This document shows, piece after piece, positions 8,055 through 15,875 of a DNA stretch of 64,000 nucleotides. The position numbers and the translations under genes were made by a program. Position 1 is the first letter of the stretch; every line of letters starts with the position of its first letter. Source of the DNA: a virus. The stretch is taken from positions 1 through 64,000 of the IMG/VR virus record IMGVR_UViG_3300043313_001040. One strand, 5' to 3'. Under the pieces are notes generated by a model. The model was not told the origin of the DNA, ran no database searches, and was given only the letters and a program-made list of their open reading frames with translations.

Positions 8055-8505
8055 TTTGCCTTTCGTTGTTGTTGTCCCAGCGAGCTACGGCCCTTCGGCC
8101 TTCTTCGTTGTCCCACAGCTTCGCTAGGTCATAGTTGCTGGGACACGTTTCGTTTTTCTCCATCTGGCAGCCATATGCCAGACGACATTGAGTCGGCTTA
8201 TGGTCGTGAATCTCGCACAGACCATTTTGTAGGAATGTGCATTGACCTTTCGACCATGGTTTCATGGTGAAGATTGCCTCAAATGGCATATCAGGTGCCT
8301 CCTGGCCTTCGTAGCCGATTGAGGCTGGCGCTAATGTCCAAATACGATGATCATTGCCAACTTGCTTACATGGCTCCAGCCAGTCTTTCATGAGCCTCGG
8401 TGCTAACCCGAGATCCATGAGATGATTCGCTTCTTGGGGCGTCATCCACCCAGGATTCTGCTTGCACAGCTTTACGCATTTAGCGCACGTGCATGATTCG
8501 CTCAT
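8041..8505 (-). CDS. CxxCxxCC-type (YkgJ-like) cysteine cluster protein
   Basis: 154 residues with a cysteine arrangement typical of the YkgJ-like family: C-x-C-x2-C-x3-C at the extreme N-terminus, then a second group near 88-112 (QCTFLQNGLCEIHDHKPTQC-like spacing) and a final Cys near 121. The family is thought to bind zinc or an iron-sulfur cluster; its activity is not established. Leader with AAC run and AAAGG. Confidence 0.7.
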   Translation of the reverse strand: MSESCTCAKCVKLCKQNPGWMTPQEANHLMDLGLAPRLMKDWLEPCKQVGNDHRIWTLAPASIGYEGQEAPDMPFEAIFTMKPWSKGQCTFLQNGLCEIHDHKPTQCRLAYGCQMEKNETCPSNYDLAKLWDNEEGRRAVARWDNNNERQNEEV

Positions 8506-8508
8506 TTT

Positions 8509-8664
8509 TTACCTTTTGTTGTTGTTGTTTGGCAGACCAAAAGCCCATATCTCAGCAGCAGTGGCGCACACAATATATGTTAGCCAAAAGCTGAATCCTG
8601 GATGAGCTTCTACCATCCATGTTGCTCCCGCAGCGCTCAGAGCGATACGGCATGTCCATCTCAT
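8509..8664 (-). CDS. Small membrane protein, 51 aa
   Basis: Two hydrophobic stretches (about 5-15 and 22-43) and an Asn-rich tail encoded by the AAC run (NNNN). The frame is open to 8721, but the ATG at 8664 is preceded by AAAGGTG and lies just after the stop region of gene 8669..8857. Function unknown. Confidence 0.55.
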   Translation of the reverse strand: MRWTCRIALSAAGATWMVEAHPGFSFWLTYIVCATAAEIWAFGLPNNNNKR

Positions 8665-8668
8665 TTTT

Positions 8669-8857
8669 TCACCTTTCATAGTTGTGTGGATAGGCCCAGT
8701 AGGATAGGGCCACGCATCCAATACCTATTGTTAGTAGTGTTGCTGTTTGTGCTATAAGGCTCCAATCCATGAAGCCCAATTTGCCCATATTCATGCCTAT
8801 GCTGGCACTGAGGAGAATTTGGATGATTGTTCTCAATAGCTCCTCTCTACGAGCCAA
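8669..8857 (-). CDS. Small membrane protein, 62 aa
   Basis: Charged N-terminus, two hydrophobic segments (about 10-24 and 30-55). It overlaps the end of 8833..9024 by 25 bp. With 8509..8664 it makes a pair of tiny membrane proteins. Role unknown. Confidence 0.6.
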   Translation of the reverse strand: MARREELLRTIIQILLSASIGMNMGKLGFMDWSLIAQTATLLTIGIGCVALSYWAYPHNYER

Positions 8858-9024
8858 CGCAGGTTATCCACGAGCTTGAGCGCATCCTCCTTGTTTAGGT
8901 CAGACCTGATCTGCACTGCACCCAGGGTGCCAGTGCGTAGCTCGAACTCAAGGTCATCGAGCACGTGCTCGTGCTCAGCCCCCATCTCATAGTCGTTGTT
9001 GGCTTGATATGTGTTGTATTGCAT
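8833..9024 (-). CDS. Hypothetical acidic protein, 63 aa
   Basis: Unrecognised. Acidic N-terminal half, beta strand, then an amphipathic helix. There is no AGGAG before the start at 9024; instead three AAC triplets sit at the usual ribosome-binding distance. Confidence 0.6.
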   Translation of the reverse strand: MQYNTYQANNDYEMGAEHEHVLDDLEFELRTGTLGAVQIRSDLNKEDALKLVDNLRWLVERSY

Positions 9025-9042
9025 ATGTTGTTGTTGTGTGTT

Positions 9043-9315
9043 TTATAATATGGCTACCCAATCCCCCTCTGGCCCAAGGCTCTGAATACCCTCGTTGTCC
9101 AGTGGGTATATCGAATGGCCTGACTGGTCATCGCCCAGGTATGGGCCACCATCATCAGGCAGTAATGGCACGTCCTCTGAGGATATGCGATACAGCCTGC
9201 CGCCTGCTCTCAACTGTCGGTAGTGGGCCTTGATCCCTCTACGTCTCAGCTCATTATCGAGATCATCGAACTCAGGTGCATTGCCACCAGGTAGGATGCA
9301 GTATTGATATATCAT
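9043..9315 (-). CDS. Hypothetical protein, 90 aa
   Basis: Unrecognised. The ATG at 9315 directly follows ACAACAAC; the longer frame to 9486 is a shadow of the basic gene 9335..9820. The N-terminus (MIYQYCILPGG) then a helix with paired Asp/Glu/Arg, then a Pro/Gly-rich acidic region. Confidence 0.6.
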   Translation of the reverse strand: MIYQYCILPGGNAPEFDDLDNELRRRGIKAHYRQLRAGGRLYRISSEDVPLLPDDGGPYLGDDQSGHSIYPLDNEGIQSLGPEGDWVAIL

Positions 9316-9334
9316 GTTGTTGTTGTGTGTGTTG

Positions 9335-9820
9335 TTATTTGTGCTTAGGAAGGAATCGGCCATCAGGCCCATGACCTTCACGTGGGCGCTTCTTGTAGCG
9401 TTCTGGGTGCTTAGCGTTATAACGCTGGTTGTATTCACGCCTCTTTTCAGGATGTGCGCGCATGAACGCTTTGTGGCGTTCAGCACGTATGGCTCGTTGT
9501 TCAGGGCTCATGTTGGCATAGATACGCCTTGCACGAACCCTGTTGGCTTCAGCCAGCTTATCCTTATTGGCATAGTAATAATCTAATGCCTTCTTCTTAC
9601 GCAGGGCATGACGCTCTGCTATCTTCTCTGGTGTGAGCACTGGCTTTGGCTTGGGTGCTGGTGGTAGCTTGGGTTCAAATGGTTTGAACTCAGGCCATGC
9701 ACCATCACGCTGAATCATCTCCTCGTAGACAGGCCCACGTGCACGCTTACGCATGCTCTTACGCAGCCTGTGGCCTTGCTTGGGTGGCTCATGCCACTCA
9801 TCCAGTGTGTATTCTTTCAT
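9335..9820 (-). CDS. Highly basic hypothetical protein, 161 aa
   Basis: Extremely Arg/Lys-rich with a Pro/Lys linker (about 50-65) followed by a long helical region with repeated Ala/Arg/Glu and Tyr. The charge suggests nucleic-acid binding or a packaging-type protein. The start at 9820 has no clear Shine-Dalgarno. It lies downstream (leftward) of a 105-bp non-coding gap (9821-9925). Confidence 0.65.
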   Translation of the reverse strand: MKEYTLDEWHEPPKQGHRLRKSMRKRARGPVYEEMIQRDGAWPEFKPFEPKLPPAPKPKPVLTPEKIAERHALRKKKALDYYYANKDKLAEANRVRARRIYANMSPEQRAIRAERHKAFMRAHPEKRREYNQRYNAKHPERYKKRPREGHGPDGRFLPKHK

Positions 9821-9885
9821 AAGTATAACAACCGCCGCGGTTTACAAGGAATCTATTCCCGGCTCAGACCCCAGCAGGTCGGCCC

Positions 9886-9925
9886 CCGTGCTTAGTGCCG
9901 GAGTTTGAAATCCCAAAAATGGGAC
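9886..9925 (-). terminator. Weak hairpin in the 9821-9925 gap
   Basis: A short stem, TCCCA/TGGGA around a four-base loop near 9913-9920, follows the stop of gene 9926..10231. It is too weak to be called a terminator with certainty, but this is one of the few gaps over 100 bp in the leftward cluster. Confidence 0.25.
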
Positions 9926-10231
9926 TCACGAATTACCATAACGTTCCACGAATACTAGAAGACTGGGCCGTTGGAGCGTTTCCAGCAGCTCCGGCGACCG
10001 GAGCGAAACATTGAGATCGGCCGGAACTTCCCCCAGGTCGCGAAGTGGTTTCACGGTCCCGTGCGGAGCGCCGGTATCCCAATGATCTTCCTCGTCGAGG
10101 TAGCGACACCCGAATTTATTCCTGACCCCGATGAAGACTCCTCCTCCTCGGTAAACGGCCAGGCTGAAGTTGCGGGCATCGACCACGTAGAGATGGCGCG
10201 GTTCGCAATCTGGAATTATGATGTGGCTCAT
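9926..10231 (-). CDS. Hypothetical protein, 101 aa
   Basis: Unrecognised, beta-rich. It has the pattern of a small Sm-like or SH3-like fold (strand-rich, 'GVFIGVRNKFG' turn), followed by an Asp/Glu/His loop. Overlaps the upstream gene by 4 bp (ATGA type). Confidence 0.65.
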   Translation of the reverse strand: MSHIIIPDCEPRHLYVVDARNFSLAVYRGGGVFIGVRNKFGCRYLDEEDHWDTGAPHGTVKPLRDLGEVPADLNVSLRSPELLETLQRPSLLVFVERYGNS

Positions 10232-10416
10232 ATTCCCATCACCTCCTTCAGCAGATTGTCGATCAACGGCGAAGTCCCCGGAACGTAGTGTGCGCTGTCG
10301 CAGATGCTGTCGGCCAGGCCCATCAGCTCGGAGACTGCCCGCTCCCGCGTGATGAACCCCATGGCCAGCATATTTTTGATGACTGCGATGCAGCCAGCGA
10401 TTTGTTCAGGTGTCAT
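10228..10416 (-). CDS. Hypothetical protein, 62 aa
   Basis: Unrecognised helical protein. Start follows a GGAGGAAATTAAA leader and lies 1 bp from the upstream stop. Confidence 0.65.
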   Translation of the reverse strand: MTPEQIAGCIAVIKNMLAMGFITRERAVSELMGLADSICDSAHYVPGTSPLIDNLLKEVMGI

Positions 10417-10417
10417 T

Positions 10418-10642
10418 TTAATTTCCTCCTTCCGGCGAATGAACGCCTTTGTTGTCTTTCTCGATCTGGTCGGCCATAGATCGCAGCATTCTGGGTAGAT
10501 CTTTGACGACCTCGATTGGTGCCTGCACTGAGAAGCCGAACCCCTCAGTTCCGCCCCACACCATTACGGCCGCGCCAAACGCTTTCGTCTGTTCGCGGAC
10601 GTAGGTGCAGAGCCCGTCGTATTTGCCAGGGCCAGCAGCCAT
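10418..10642 (-). CDS. Hypothetical protein, 74 aa
   Basis: Unrecognised alpha/beta protein with a 'WGGTEGFGFSVQ' strand-turn-strand. It starts inside the stop codon of 10642..10821 (TAATG overlap) after AAAGGAGG. Confidence 0.65.
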   Translation of the reverse strand: MAAGPGKYDGLCTYVREQTKAFGAAVMVWGGTEGFGFSVQAPIEVVKDLPRMLRSMADQIEKDNKGVHSPEGGN

Positions 10643-10821
10643 TACTCGCCCTCCTTTTTTGCAGCGTGCTGCAAACTATCGTCGTTACCGTCGACTATTG
10701 TTATGGCCTCCAAAAGGGCCTTGAATTTTTCCTCCAGCTCATGAACCCGCTTGTTCAGGTCGAACAATGCGATGAGTGCTATGATGACGAAGGCCAGGAG
10801 CAAGATGACGAGGGCGTCCAT
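10642..10821 (-). CDS. Small single-span membrane protein, 59 aa
   Basis: Short gene with an N-terminal hydrophobic helix of about 18 residues (3-20) followed by a charged coiled-coil-like helix. The dispersed palindrome lies within its 3' end and encodes LQHAA. Start at 10821; stop overlaps the next start. Confidence 0.65.
   Translation of the reverse strand: MDALVILLLAFVIIALIALFDLNKRVHELEEKFKALLEAITIVDGNDDSLQHAAKKEGE
10659..10674. repeat. Dispersed palindrome copy 2
   Basis: TTGCAGCGTGCTGCAA on the + strand, at the 3' end of the small membrane protein gene and just upstream of the start at 10642. Confidence 0.85.
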
Positions 10822-10822
10822 G

Positions 10823-11092
10823 TTATGGCTTCCTCCCTGTGATCTTGTCGACAGCCTCCTCGGCGGTCATCTTGGCTTCCATCGTCTCGGCGACCACGAG
10901 GTCCTCCGGGTTGTCGGTAAACGGCAGCGCCCGGATTCTACCGAGCGGGTAGCCGAGCATTTCAGAGCAGATCGTTGCGGCGGCCCGCGCCAGTTGCTCC
11001 TCAGTGTAAGTGTTTGGGTCCGGCCGGTCGCCGTTACTCATCCACCCTTTTTCCTGGGTATCCCAGAGACCGTAGGTTATTGGTTTTTCCAC
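10823..11092 (-). CDS. Hypothetical protein, 89 aa
   Basis: Unrecognised. Helical C-terminal half with alternating Ala/Glu; the Trp/Gly-rich start resembles a small folded domain. It overlaps the 3' end of 11077..11721 by 16 bp. Confidence 0.65.
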   Translation of the reverse strand: MEKPITYGLWDTQEKGWMSNGDRPDPNTYTEEQLARAAATICSEMLGYPLGRIRALPFTDNPEDLVVAETMEAKMTAEEAVDKITGRKP

Positions 11093-11721
11093 TCTTCTCC
11101 CTCCTCTCCTTTGAGTTCGTATTCCCGCATCTTGGCTGCGAGCATGAGCCCGACCCGCATGGGCTCGAAGAACTGACCCCCGAAGTCCATAGCTTTTGAG
11201 GCTCTCCAGTTGCTAAGCACCTGCGGCTTGCCTTCTTCCCGCTTGATGTCGGCCAACACCATCACCGAGCCGTCGTCTGGCCCGCCATGCTGGCAGGACA
11301 TGATCGAGACTTTTTCGACTCGGTTGGGATCTTGCGATGGCATGACATGAGGCCCGTCCGGGTCGACAGGTTTACTCATCCAGACTGAACTCAACAAGGC
11401 AACGGATGTTGCCCGCGTTACGACGCATAATCTGAAGATGAGATTCGCGATGTGCGGTTTTGTCTCCGGGTTCATGTCGGCGATCCCGATAACCAGGAGC
11501 CCTTTTCCTGGGCCTGTGCCCTTTTTCAAGAGTGGCGCACTGGCACCTGGGATATAATCTGCGATATTGTCGGGGATTGTTCCCTCGACGAACAGGCACG
11601 GCATGAGGTCGTCATTCCAGGCAATGCTTTTGACGTTATCCTCGGCTCCCTCTTTGATCATCTCCAGGAACGGCGACCACCGGTCCGGCACTTCGAACGC
11701 TTCTTCTAATTCATTTTTCAT
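11077..11721 (-). CDS. Hypothetical protein, 214 aa
   Basis: Unrecognised alpha/beta protein, helical at both ends with a beta-rich centre (about 80-160). The pattern of strands ending in charged loops is compatible with a hydrolase-like fold, but no catalytic motif can be named. The start has GCAGAAGTATG plus AAC triplets upstream. Confidence 0.65.
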   Translation of the reverse strand: MKNELEEAFEVPDRWSPFLEMIKEGAEDNVKSIAWNDDLMPCLFVEGTIPDNIADYIPGASAPLLKKGTGPGKGLLVIGIADMNPETKPHIANLIFRLCVVTRATSVALLSSVWMSKPVDPDGPHVMPSQDPNRVEKVSIMSCQHGGPDDGSVMVLADIKREEGKPQVLSNWRASKAMDFGGQFFEPMRVGLMLAAKMREYELKGEEGEEWKNQ

Positions 11722-11732
11722 ACTTCTGCTTT

Positions 11733-11873
11733 CTAGTTGTTGTTGTTATTTATTGCTTCTACGATCAGGTATAGCAGTTGCCAAAATCCGATCAGTTTTA
11801 TTGCCCACCAAATAATTGTGGTAATGATGAGGGCTTTGGTGATGTCCCAGCACCATTCTTTGACTGCTCTCAC
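11733..11873 (-). CDS. Small membrane protein, GTG start, 46 aa
   Basis: Short frame with a hydrophobic segment of about 25 residues (12-40) and an Asn-rich end encoded by the AAC run. The GTG start at 11873 overlaps the TGA of 11870..12208 (GTGA), and GAGGAG lies immediately upstream. Natural composition but no homology; moderate confidence only. Confidence 0.45.
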   Translation of the reverse strand: MRAVKEWCWDITKALIITTIIWWAIKLIGFWQLLYLIVEAINNNNN

Positions 11874-12208
11874 AGCTCCTCGACTTTCATGTTAGTCGTG
11901 AAGACTGGCACTTTGTCGCCGTCCCAGAGGACGAAGTAGCCGTAGATGGCCACCCGTTCGTCCACAATGAGCGGCTCCAGGTTTGGCTGAGCGATAGAGC
12001 CCAGCACCTTGCCTTCGCGCCCGTTGGGGGTTCGGTCGCCCTCTTCGCTGTTGACCTTCCTGACGCGCCTGCCGGTGATGATGGCACCGCGCTCCTGACG
12101 GCCTATGATGGCCTTGATAAAACGCTCGGCGCTATCGCCAACGTCACCAACGATGCCTCCTCCTGGCGCTGGATCGCCAGGCTCCAGGTCAGTTTTGAAC
12201 TCTTCCAC
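11870..12208 (-). CDS. Hypothetical protein, 112 aa
   Basis: Unrecognised. Gly/Pro-rich N-terminus, basic centre (GRRVRK) and a beta-rich C-terminus. Overlaps the upstream gene by 20 bp. Confidence 0.65.
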   Translation of the reverse strand: MEEFKTDLEPGDPAPGGGIVGDVGDSAERFIKAIIGRQERGAIITGRRVRKVNSEEGDRTPNGREGKVLGSIAQPNLEPLIVDERVAIYGYFVLWDGDKVPVFTTNMKVEEL

Positions 12209-12740
12209 CTGGCCCTCCTTCCTTGTCGCGGGCTATTCCTCGGCTGAGCATGATCTTGGCGAGGTCGTCCAAGGTCAGGCCCGTGTATTTCATGACCTCT
12301 TCGACATCGGCCCCGGCAATTCTCAGCTCAATTTTTTGAGCGTCACCAAGCCTTATGCCATCGCTCATGATCGAGTTTGGCAGGCAGACGAAGCAGAGGA
12401 ATACAACGCTTCCACCTTCTTGCTCGGCAGTAGCAGCCGCATCGGCCTTGGTGCCGTAAGACACCCAGACTTTCCTGCTGCATTTATCGCATTCCTCCTG
12501 GGTCGACTCGACTTCCGGATACTCGCCTTCCCTGACGATGTTGCAGACCACAATGCTGTCGATTCCACGGTAACCGCCGTTGTGGCGGCATTCCTCCTCG
12601 ACCAATTTGGTCGCTGTCGGATCGCCCATCTCCGACAGGCAATAGACGCACGTGCCACATTCCAGGCACGGGATATGATCTAAGTCCCGTTCCCTGTGGC
12701 AGATATTACATGTTGCCTTCTCCTGTTTCGCTTCTTCCAT
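12189..12740 (-). CDS. Zinc-finger protein with two Cys clusters
   Basis: 183 residues. The first 35 residues hold CNIC, CLEC and CVYC pairs in a RING/ribbon-like arrangement, and a second set (CDKC near 84, CFVC near 116) brackets the middle. Two structural zinc sites are likely. The C-terminal 60 residues are helical. Function unknown; it may be an adaptor protein. Leader with AGGAGAAGTT and an AAC run. Confidence 0.65.
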   Translation of the reverse strand: MEEAKQEKATCNICHRERDLDHIPCLECGTCVYCLSEMGDPTATKLVEEECRHNGGYRGIDSIVVCNIVREGEYPEVESTQEECDKCSRKVWVSYGTKADAAATAEQEGGSVVFLCFVCLPNSIMSDGIRLGDAQKIELRIAGADVEEVMKYTGLTLDDLAKIMLSRGIARDKEGGPGGRVQN

Positions 12741-12767
12741 AACTTCTCCTCCTTGTGTTGTTGTTTA

Positions 12768-13043
12768 TCATCTGATCCGTTCTACCTCGTCGATTTCGTC
12801 CGGGGTCCAGTTTGAGGGAACTGGCATCCGACCGGACCCAATTTCCACCTGAACAATGCGGATCATCCCGACCAGGTTTTGACATTCCTGTTCGTCATCC
12901 CAATGAGCCAGGTCCTTTTGATCCGCTGCGCGGTTCCTGATGATCCGCATGGCCAGCTCCATCCCGAGGATTAACGAGTGCTTGTCCACGTAATCAAAGG
13001 GATGATCCGTCTCGCAGTCCGGGCAGTCGCACAGACCTCTCAT
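12768..13043 (-). CDS. Hypothetical protein with N-terminal CxCxxC
   Basis: 91 residues. An N-terminal CDCPDC motif suggests a metal site, followed by two helices. The open frame extends to 13148, but the ATG at 13043 follows GGAGGAAGA and overlaps the upstream stop by 4 bp. Confidence 0.65.
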   Translation of the reverse strand: MRGLCDCPDCETDHPFDYVDKHSLILGMELAMRIIRNRAADQKDLAHWDDEQECQNLVGMIRIVQVEIGSGRMPVPSNWTPDEIDEVERIR

Positions 13044-13531
13044 TCTTCCTCCTTCCTGCTGTTCCTGATGGCCGCTAACTTCAGGTCGTGCAGTGCCGGT
13101 AGGAACTGCGCCATGACGAGGTGGCAATCGCATCCTTCTGACCCACACGGCACTGGCTGGCTGGCCAGGATTTGCTCCCAGGTAGCTTTGTCGATGTTCT
13201 CCGAGAACGTGCCCATGAAGGACGCGATCATCGGGATCTTGTGATCTACCGGAATGCTGGGGTTGTTTAGCATTCCAGCCGCGTCACGCGCCACGTCGAT
13301 CACGTTGACACCCTCCAGCGTCTTGCCGGTGGCAGTCTTCACGCCTTTGAGGAGCGCCTTAATGATTTCTGGATGCTCGGTCTCGTCGTCATCGGGGTCG
13401 TGGATTTGTCCACAGCCGGGGCAGACCTCTGGTTCACCGTTATTGCCAGGTTCCCCGGCTCGAATACCTCTTATTTCTTTGAGGAACTCGTCGAAGTCGA
13501 TCCTCTCAGGTTTTTCTTCAGGCGCTTCCAT
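13040..13531 (-). CDS. Hypothetical protein with CxxC, 163 aa
   Basis: Unrecognised. Acidic N-terminus, CPGC near residue 37 followed by an acidic loop, a helical body, and a second Cys/His group near 128-137. Starts one base inside the stop of 13531..13872. Confidence 0.65.
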   Translation of the reverse strand: MEAPEEKPERIDFDEFLKEIRGIRAGEPGNNGEPEVCPGCGQIHDPDDDETEHPEIIKALLKGVKTATGKTLEGVNVIDVARDAAGMLNNPSIPVDHKIPMIASFMGTFSENIDKATWEQILASQPVPCGSEGCDCHLVMAQFLPALHDLKLAAIRNSRKEEE

Positions 13532-13872
13532 TATTTGATGCCTCCTTCCTCATCAGAAACGAGCGGCTTGTCGGCCATCTGCCGGGCCCACTCGCGTTTA
13601 ATGAGGAAAAACCGCACCGGGCGCGGATCTTCCCCTTCCTGCCAGGACCGGTAGACCCGGCCGTAGTCGAATTCGTTGTCGCAGACGAGTGCGGCCTCGA
13701 ATCCTCCGTTATCGACCACGCTGACGAGCACCAATCCTTCAGGGATTAGCTCAAACATCGGTGGTTCGTGCAGCTCCTCGTCGCAAAGTGCGATCAGGAA
13801 CGACGATTTTTCGTTTTCCAACGGTTCGCCGTTGGGCTTCTTCTTCAAGTAGACGCTATCAGACTTCTTCAT
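13531..13872 (-). CDS. Hypothetical protein, 113 aa
   Basis: Unrecognised alpha/beta protein with a basic start and a beta-rich core. It overlaps the upstream gene by 14 bp. Confidence 0.65.
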   Translation of the reverse strand: MKKSDSVYLKKKPNGEPLENEKSSFLIALCDEELHEPPMFELIPEGLVLVSVVDNGGFEAALVCDNEFDYGRVYRSWQEGEDPRPVRFFLIKREWARQMADKPLVSDEEGGIK

Positions 13873-14143
13873 TTTGTTTTTCTCCTTCTTTGCTGTCCGT
13901 TCGGCCAGCTATTGCAATGTCGCGCTCGATAAACGCTTTTTGACGAGCTTCCTCGGCGCTTTTCCCCGCCCCGAATCCTGATGGACCAAGGGTTTCTTTT
14001 ATCAACGAATCGAGGACGTGGTGAAAAGCGACTGCTACTTCGTTTTCCACTTTATCCTCGGATTTTGGTGACCATTCTACTTCCAATCGGAACTTAGAGT
14101 CCTTCTCATCACCATTGATGAATCTTATTGTTACGCTTCTCAC
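13859..14143 (-). CDS. Hypothetical protein, GTG start, 94 aa
   Basis: Unrecognised. The longer frame to 14197 overlaps the upstream gene and has unnatural basic composition; the GTG at 14143 overlaps that gene's TGA (GTGA) and follows GGAGGAGAA, so I use it. The last 40 residues include 'SAEEARQKAF', the helix seen at the end of many double-stranded-RNA-binding-like folds, but this is not enough to name it. Confidence 0.6.
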   Translation of the reverse strand: MRSVTIRFINGDEKDSKFRLEVEWSPKSEDKVENEVAVAFHHVLDSLIKETLGPSGFGAGKSAEEARQKAFIERDIAIAGRTDSKEGEKQNEEV

Positions 14144-14361
14144 TTCTCCTCCTTTGCTATTGCCACGACAGCGACGGGAGATTCGCATTCGTGACACTCG
14201 ATATGGAGCGTTCCGTCCTCATGGTAGAAGGCGTCGACTCCAGCACCAGGATGACATCTCTGGGCCATGGCTAATGGCCCTCCGGAGCACGTGCATCCGG
14301 GAGCCTGACATCCCTGTGTCATCATCTTATCCATATCAGTTCTTGTTAGGACTTTACTCAT
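14140..14361 (-). CDS. Small Cys-rich protein, 73 aa
   Basis: Two Cys groups (CQAPGCTC near 18-25 and CHEC near 56-59) with intervening His residues, compatible with one or two zinc ions. Leader AGGAGAAGTAAACCA with AAC triplets upstream. Unknown function. Confidence 0.65.
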   Translation of the reverse strand: MSKVLTRTDMDKMMTQGCQAPGCTCSGGPLAMAQRCHPGAGVDAFYHEDGTLHIECHECESPVAVVAIAKEEK

Positions 14362-15008
14362 TGGTTTACTTCTCCTGTTGTTGTTGGTTGAAAGCCGCTG
14401 CCGGTGTCGACTTCGATTTTATCTACCGATGCTCCCATGAGAACCAGTTGATACGGCATACCGATTACGGTGTAACCTGCGTCCCGCAGGGCAACTCGGT
14501 GATCAAGGGTTCCTCTTTGACTGCCCTCTAGTTCGCCGCCGTTCTTCCAGTTGCCGAACTTATCGCAAGGGAAGATGTAAGTCTCGACTTCGAACGGATA
14601 TGAGTGTCGAAACAGAGCTTCACCTTCTTTATCGCCTTTCTCTTGCATGATTTTAACCATGCGCTGGCGCGATGCTTCCATGAATATCTTAAGGTCCGAT
14701 GCAGACACCAGGACGTAGGACGTGTAATGCGTCCTTTGTCGGTGTCTGTAGATCGGGTCCGGCTTATGGGTAAGCCAGTCGATTCCACTAATCTCGCGCC
14801 CGGTCTTGCGGTCAACCCGCATTCGGCGTAACCAGGCTCGATTTTTATCTTTTAGCAGCTTCCCGCGCCGGTAGGTTGCGCTTTCAGTCCACTCCATCGG
14901 TGGAGAGACTCTGAACACGTGTTGAATTACGTGCGGCCTTTCGTTCTCTCTGGGTGGATCATGTTTAATCTCTTTGATCCAGCGAGCTATTTTGTGTTGT
15001 TGTGACAT
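14358..15008 (-). CDS. Hypothetical protein, 216 aa
   Basis: Unrecognised. Basic N-terminal third with several Trp and Arg residues, a helical middle and a beta-rich C-terminus. Start at 15008 follows AAAGGAGC and is preceded by a strong hairpin (15032-15062). Confidence 0.65.
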   Translation of the reverse strand: MSQQHKIARWIKEIKHDPPRENERPHVIQHVFRVSPPMEWTESATYRRGKLLKDKNRAWLRRMRVDRKTGREISGIDWLTHKPDPIYRHRQRTHYTSYVLVSASDLKIFMEASRQRMVKIMQEKGDKEGEALFRHSYPFEVETYIFPCDKFGNWKNGGELEGSQRGTLDHRVALRDAGYTVIGMPYQLVLMGASVDKIEVDTGSGFQPTTTGEVNQ

Positions 15009-15031
15009 CCGCTCCTTTCAAAAGGGAAAAG

Positions 15032-15062
15032 GGCCGCCCAGGTTCGCTACGCCTGGACGGCC
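15032..15062 (-). terminator. Intercistronic hairpin, possible leftward terminator
   Basis: Eleven-base arms GGCCGCCCAGG and CCTGGACGGCC pair with a single mismatch around a 9-base loop. On the leftward transcript it is followed by CCCTTTTCCCTTTT, a broken T-run. It may be a weak terminator or an RNA-processing/stability element between 15069..15347 and 14358..15008. Confidence 0.55.
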
Positions 15063-15068
15063 ACCCTC

Positions 15069-15347
15069 CTATTTTTTCGACTTATCCGATTTCTCGGGTT
15101 TTTTTTCCGCTGCTACTGTTGCAGTAGCTGGCGCTTGCTCTCCGTGGAATAACGGGAGCCGCACACTGGCTGTAGCTACCCGCACGTCGTCGTAGTTGGC
15201 AATCTCGTATGTCGAGGTTATGCCGAACTCGATTTCTATGCTGGTTGGCTCGCCCACCCTGGCTTTACCGGCAAGCTCTTTATTAGCCGCTGATACGCCA
15301 TGGAGGACTTCTTCAACTACGCTGGCTATTACCTGGTGAATGTCCAA
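15069..15347 (-). CDS. Hypothetical protein, TTG start, 92 aa
   Basis: Unrecognised. The start is TTG at 15347, with AAAGGAGATAAAAC upstream, and overlaps the end of 15329..15580. Helical N-terminus, beta-rich middle, lysine-rich Ala/Pro tail. No ATG alternative has a comparable ribosome-binding site. Confidence 0.6.
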   Translation of the reverse strand: MDIHQVIASVVEEVLHGVSAANKELAGKARVGEPTSIEIEFGITSTYEIANYDDVRVATASVRLPLFHGEQAPATATVAAEKKPEKSDKSKK

Positions 15348-15580
15348 GTTTTATCTCCTTTCACCTTTTCGACGGCCGCCACGAAGGCGTCAGCCATTTG
15401 GCTTGGGACCACGATAGTATCGCGCTTCCCGCCGCAGGCTTCCGTGATCTTTATAAACGTGCCGTCGCTGTTCTTCTTGAGGTCAATGTAATAGACCTTC
15501 CTCTTTCTGCGGTTGAATAACCGCTCCGACCTGATGGTGAGAGTTCCGTCTCCCCATCGCTCACTTCTTGGCTGTGCCAT
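15329..15580 (-). CDS. PUR-alpha-like nucleic-acid-binding protein
   Basis: 83 residues matching the PUR repeat pattern: a basic strand pair (RKRKVYYIDLKKN, about 25-37), 'GTFIKITEA' strand (40-48), a turn with 'GKRDTIVVP' and a final amphipathic helix (61-76). PUR-fold proteins bind single-stranded DNA or RNA as dimers; bacterial single-repeat versions are known. The resemblance was judged by eye. It may coat or remodel phage nucleic acid. Confidence 0.5.
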   Translation of the reverse strand: MAQPRSERWGDGTLTIRSERLFNRRKRKVYYIDLKKNSDGTFIKITEACGGKRDTIVVPSQMADAFVAAVEKVKGDKTWTFTR

Positions 15581-15587
15581 AGTGGTG

Positions 15588-15875
15588 TTATCCTTTCACG
15601 TGCTGCCGCAAATGGGCAAGTAGCGCCTTTCGCGCAAACCCGCTCGCGGCATTGTCGATGTATCCCGCAATCGGCCCCTCGCCGTTACGGTAATCCATTC
15701 TACTAATCTCGAACTTTCTCAACCGATAGGTGATCATGCCCGGACTGTAGTTGGTTTCGCTGATAATCGCTTTATTCGAACGACCCAGCATAGCCAGGAC
15801 CAAACATCGAAAGTCCTCGCTGTTGTTCACCGGGTCTACAGGACGCGGTGTTCGTTTCTGCTTCTTTTTTGGCAT
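15588..15875 (-). CDS. HTH-like DNA-binding protein
   Basis: 95 residues, basic. The region about 26-55 (LAMLGRSNKAIISETNYSPG then a recognition-helix-like TYRLRKF) fits a helix-turn-helix of the type that recognises 'next unit' steps in terminase small subunits and transposase-like regulators. Overlaps the upstream stop by 1 bp. Likely a small transcription regulator. Confidence 0.5.
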   Translation of the reverse strand: MPKKKQKRTPRPVDPVNNSEDFRCLVLAMLGRSNKAIISETNYSPGMITYRLRKFEISRMDYRNGEGPIAGYIDNAASGFARKALLAHLRQHVKG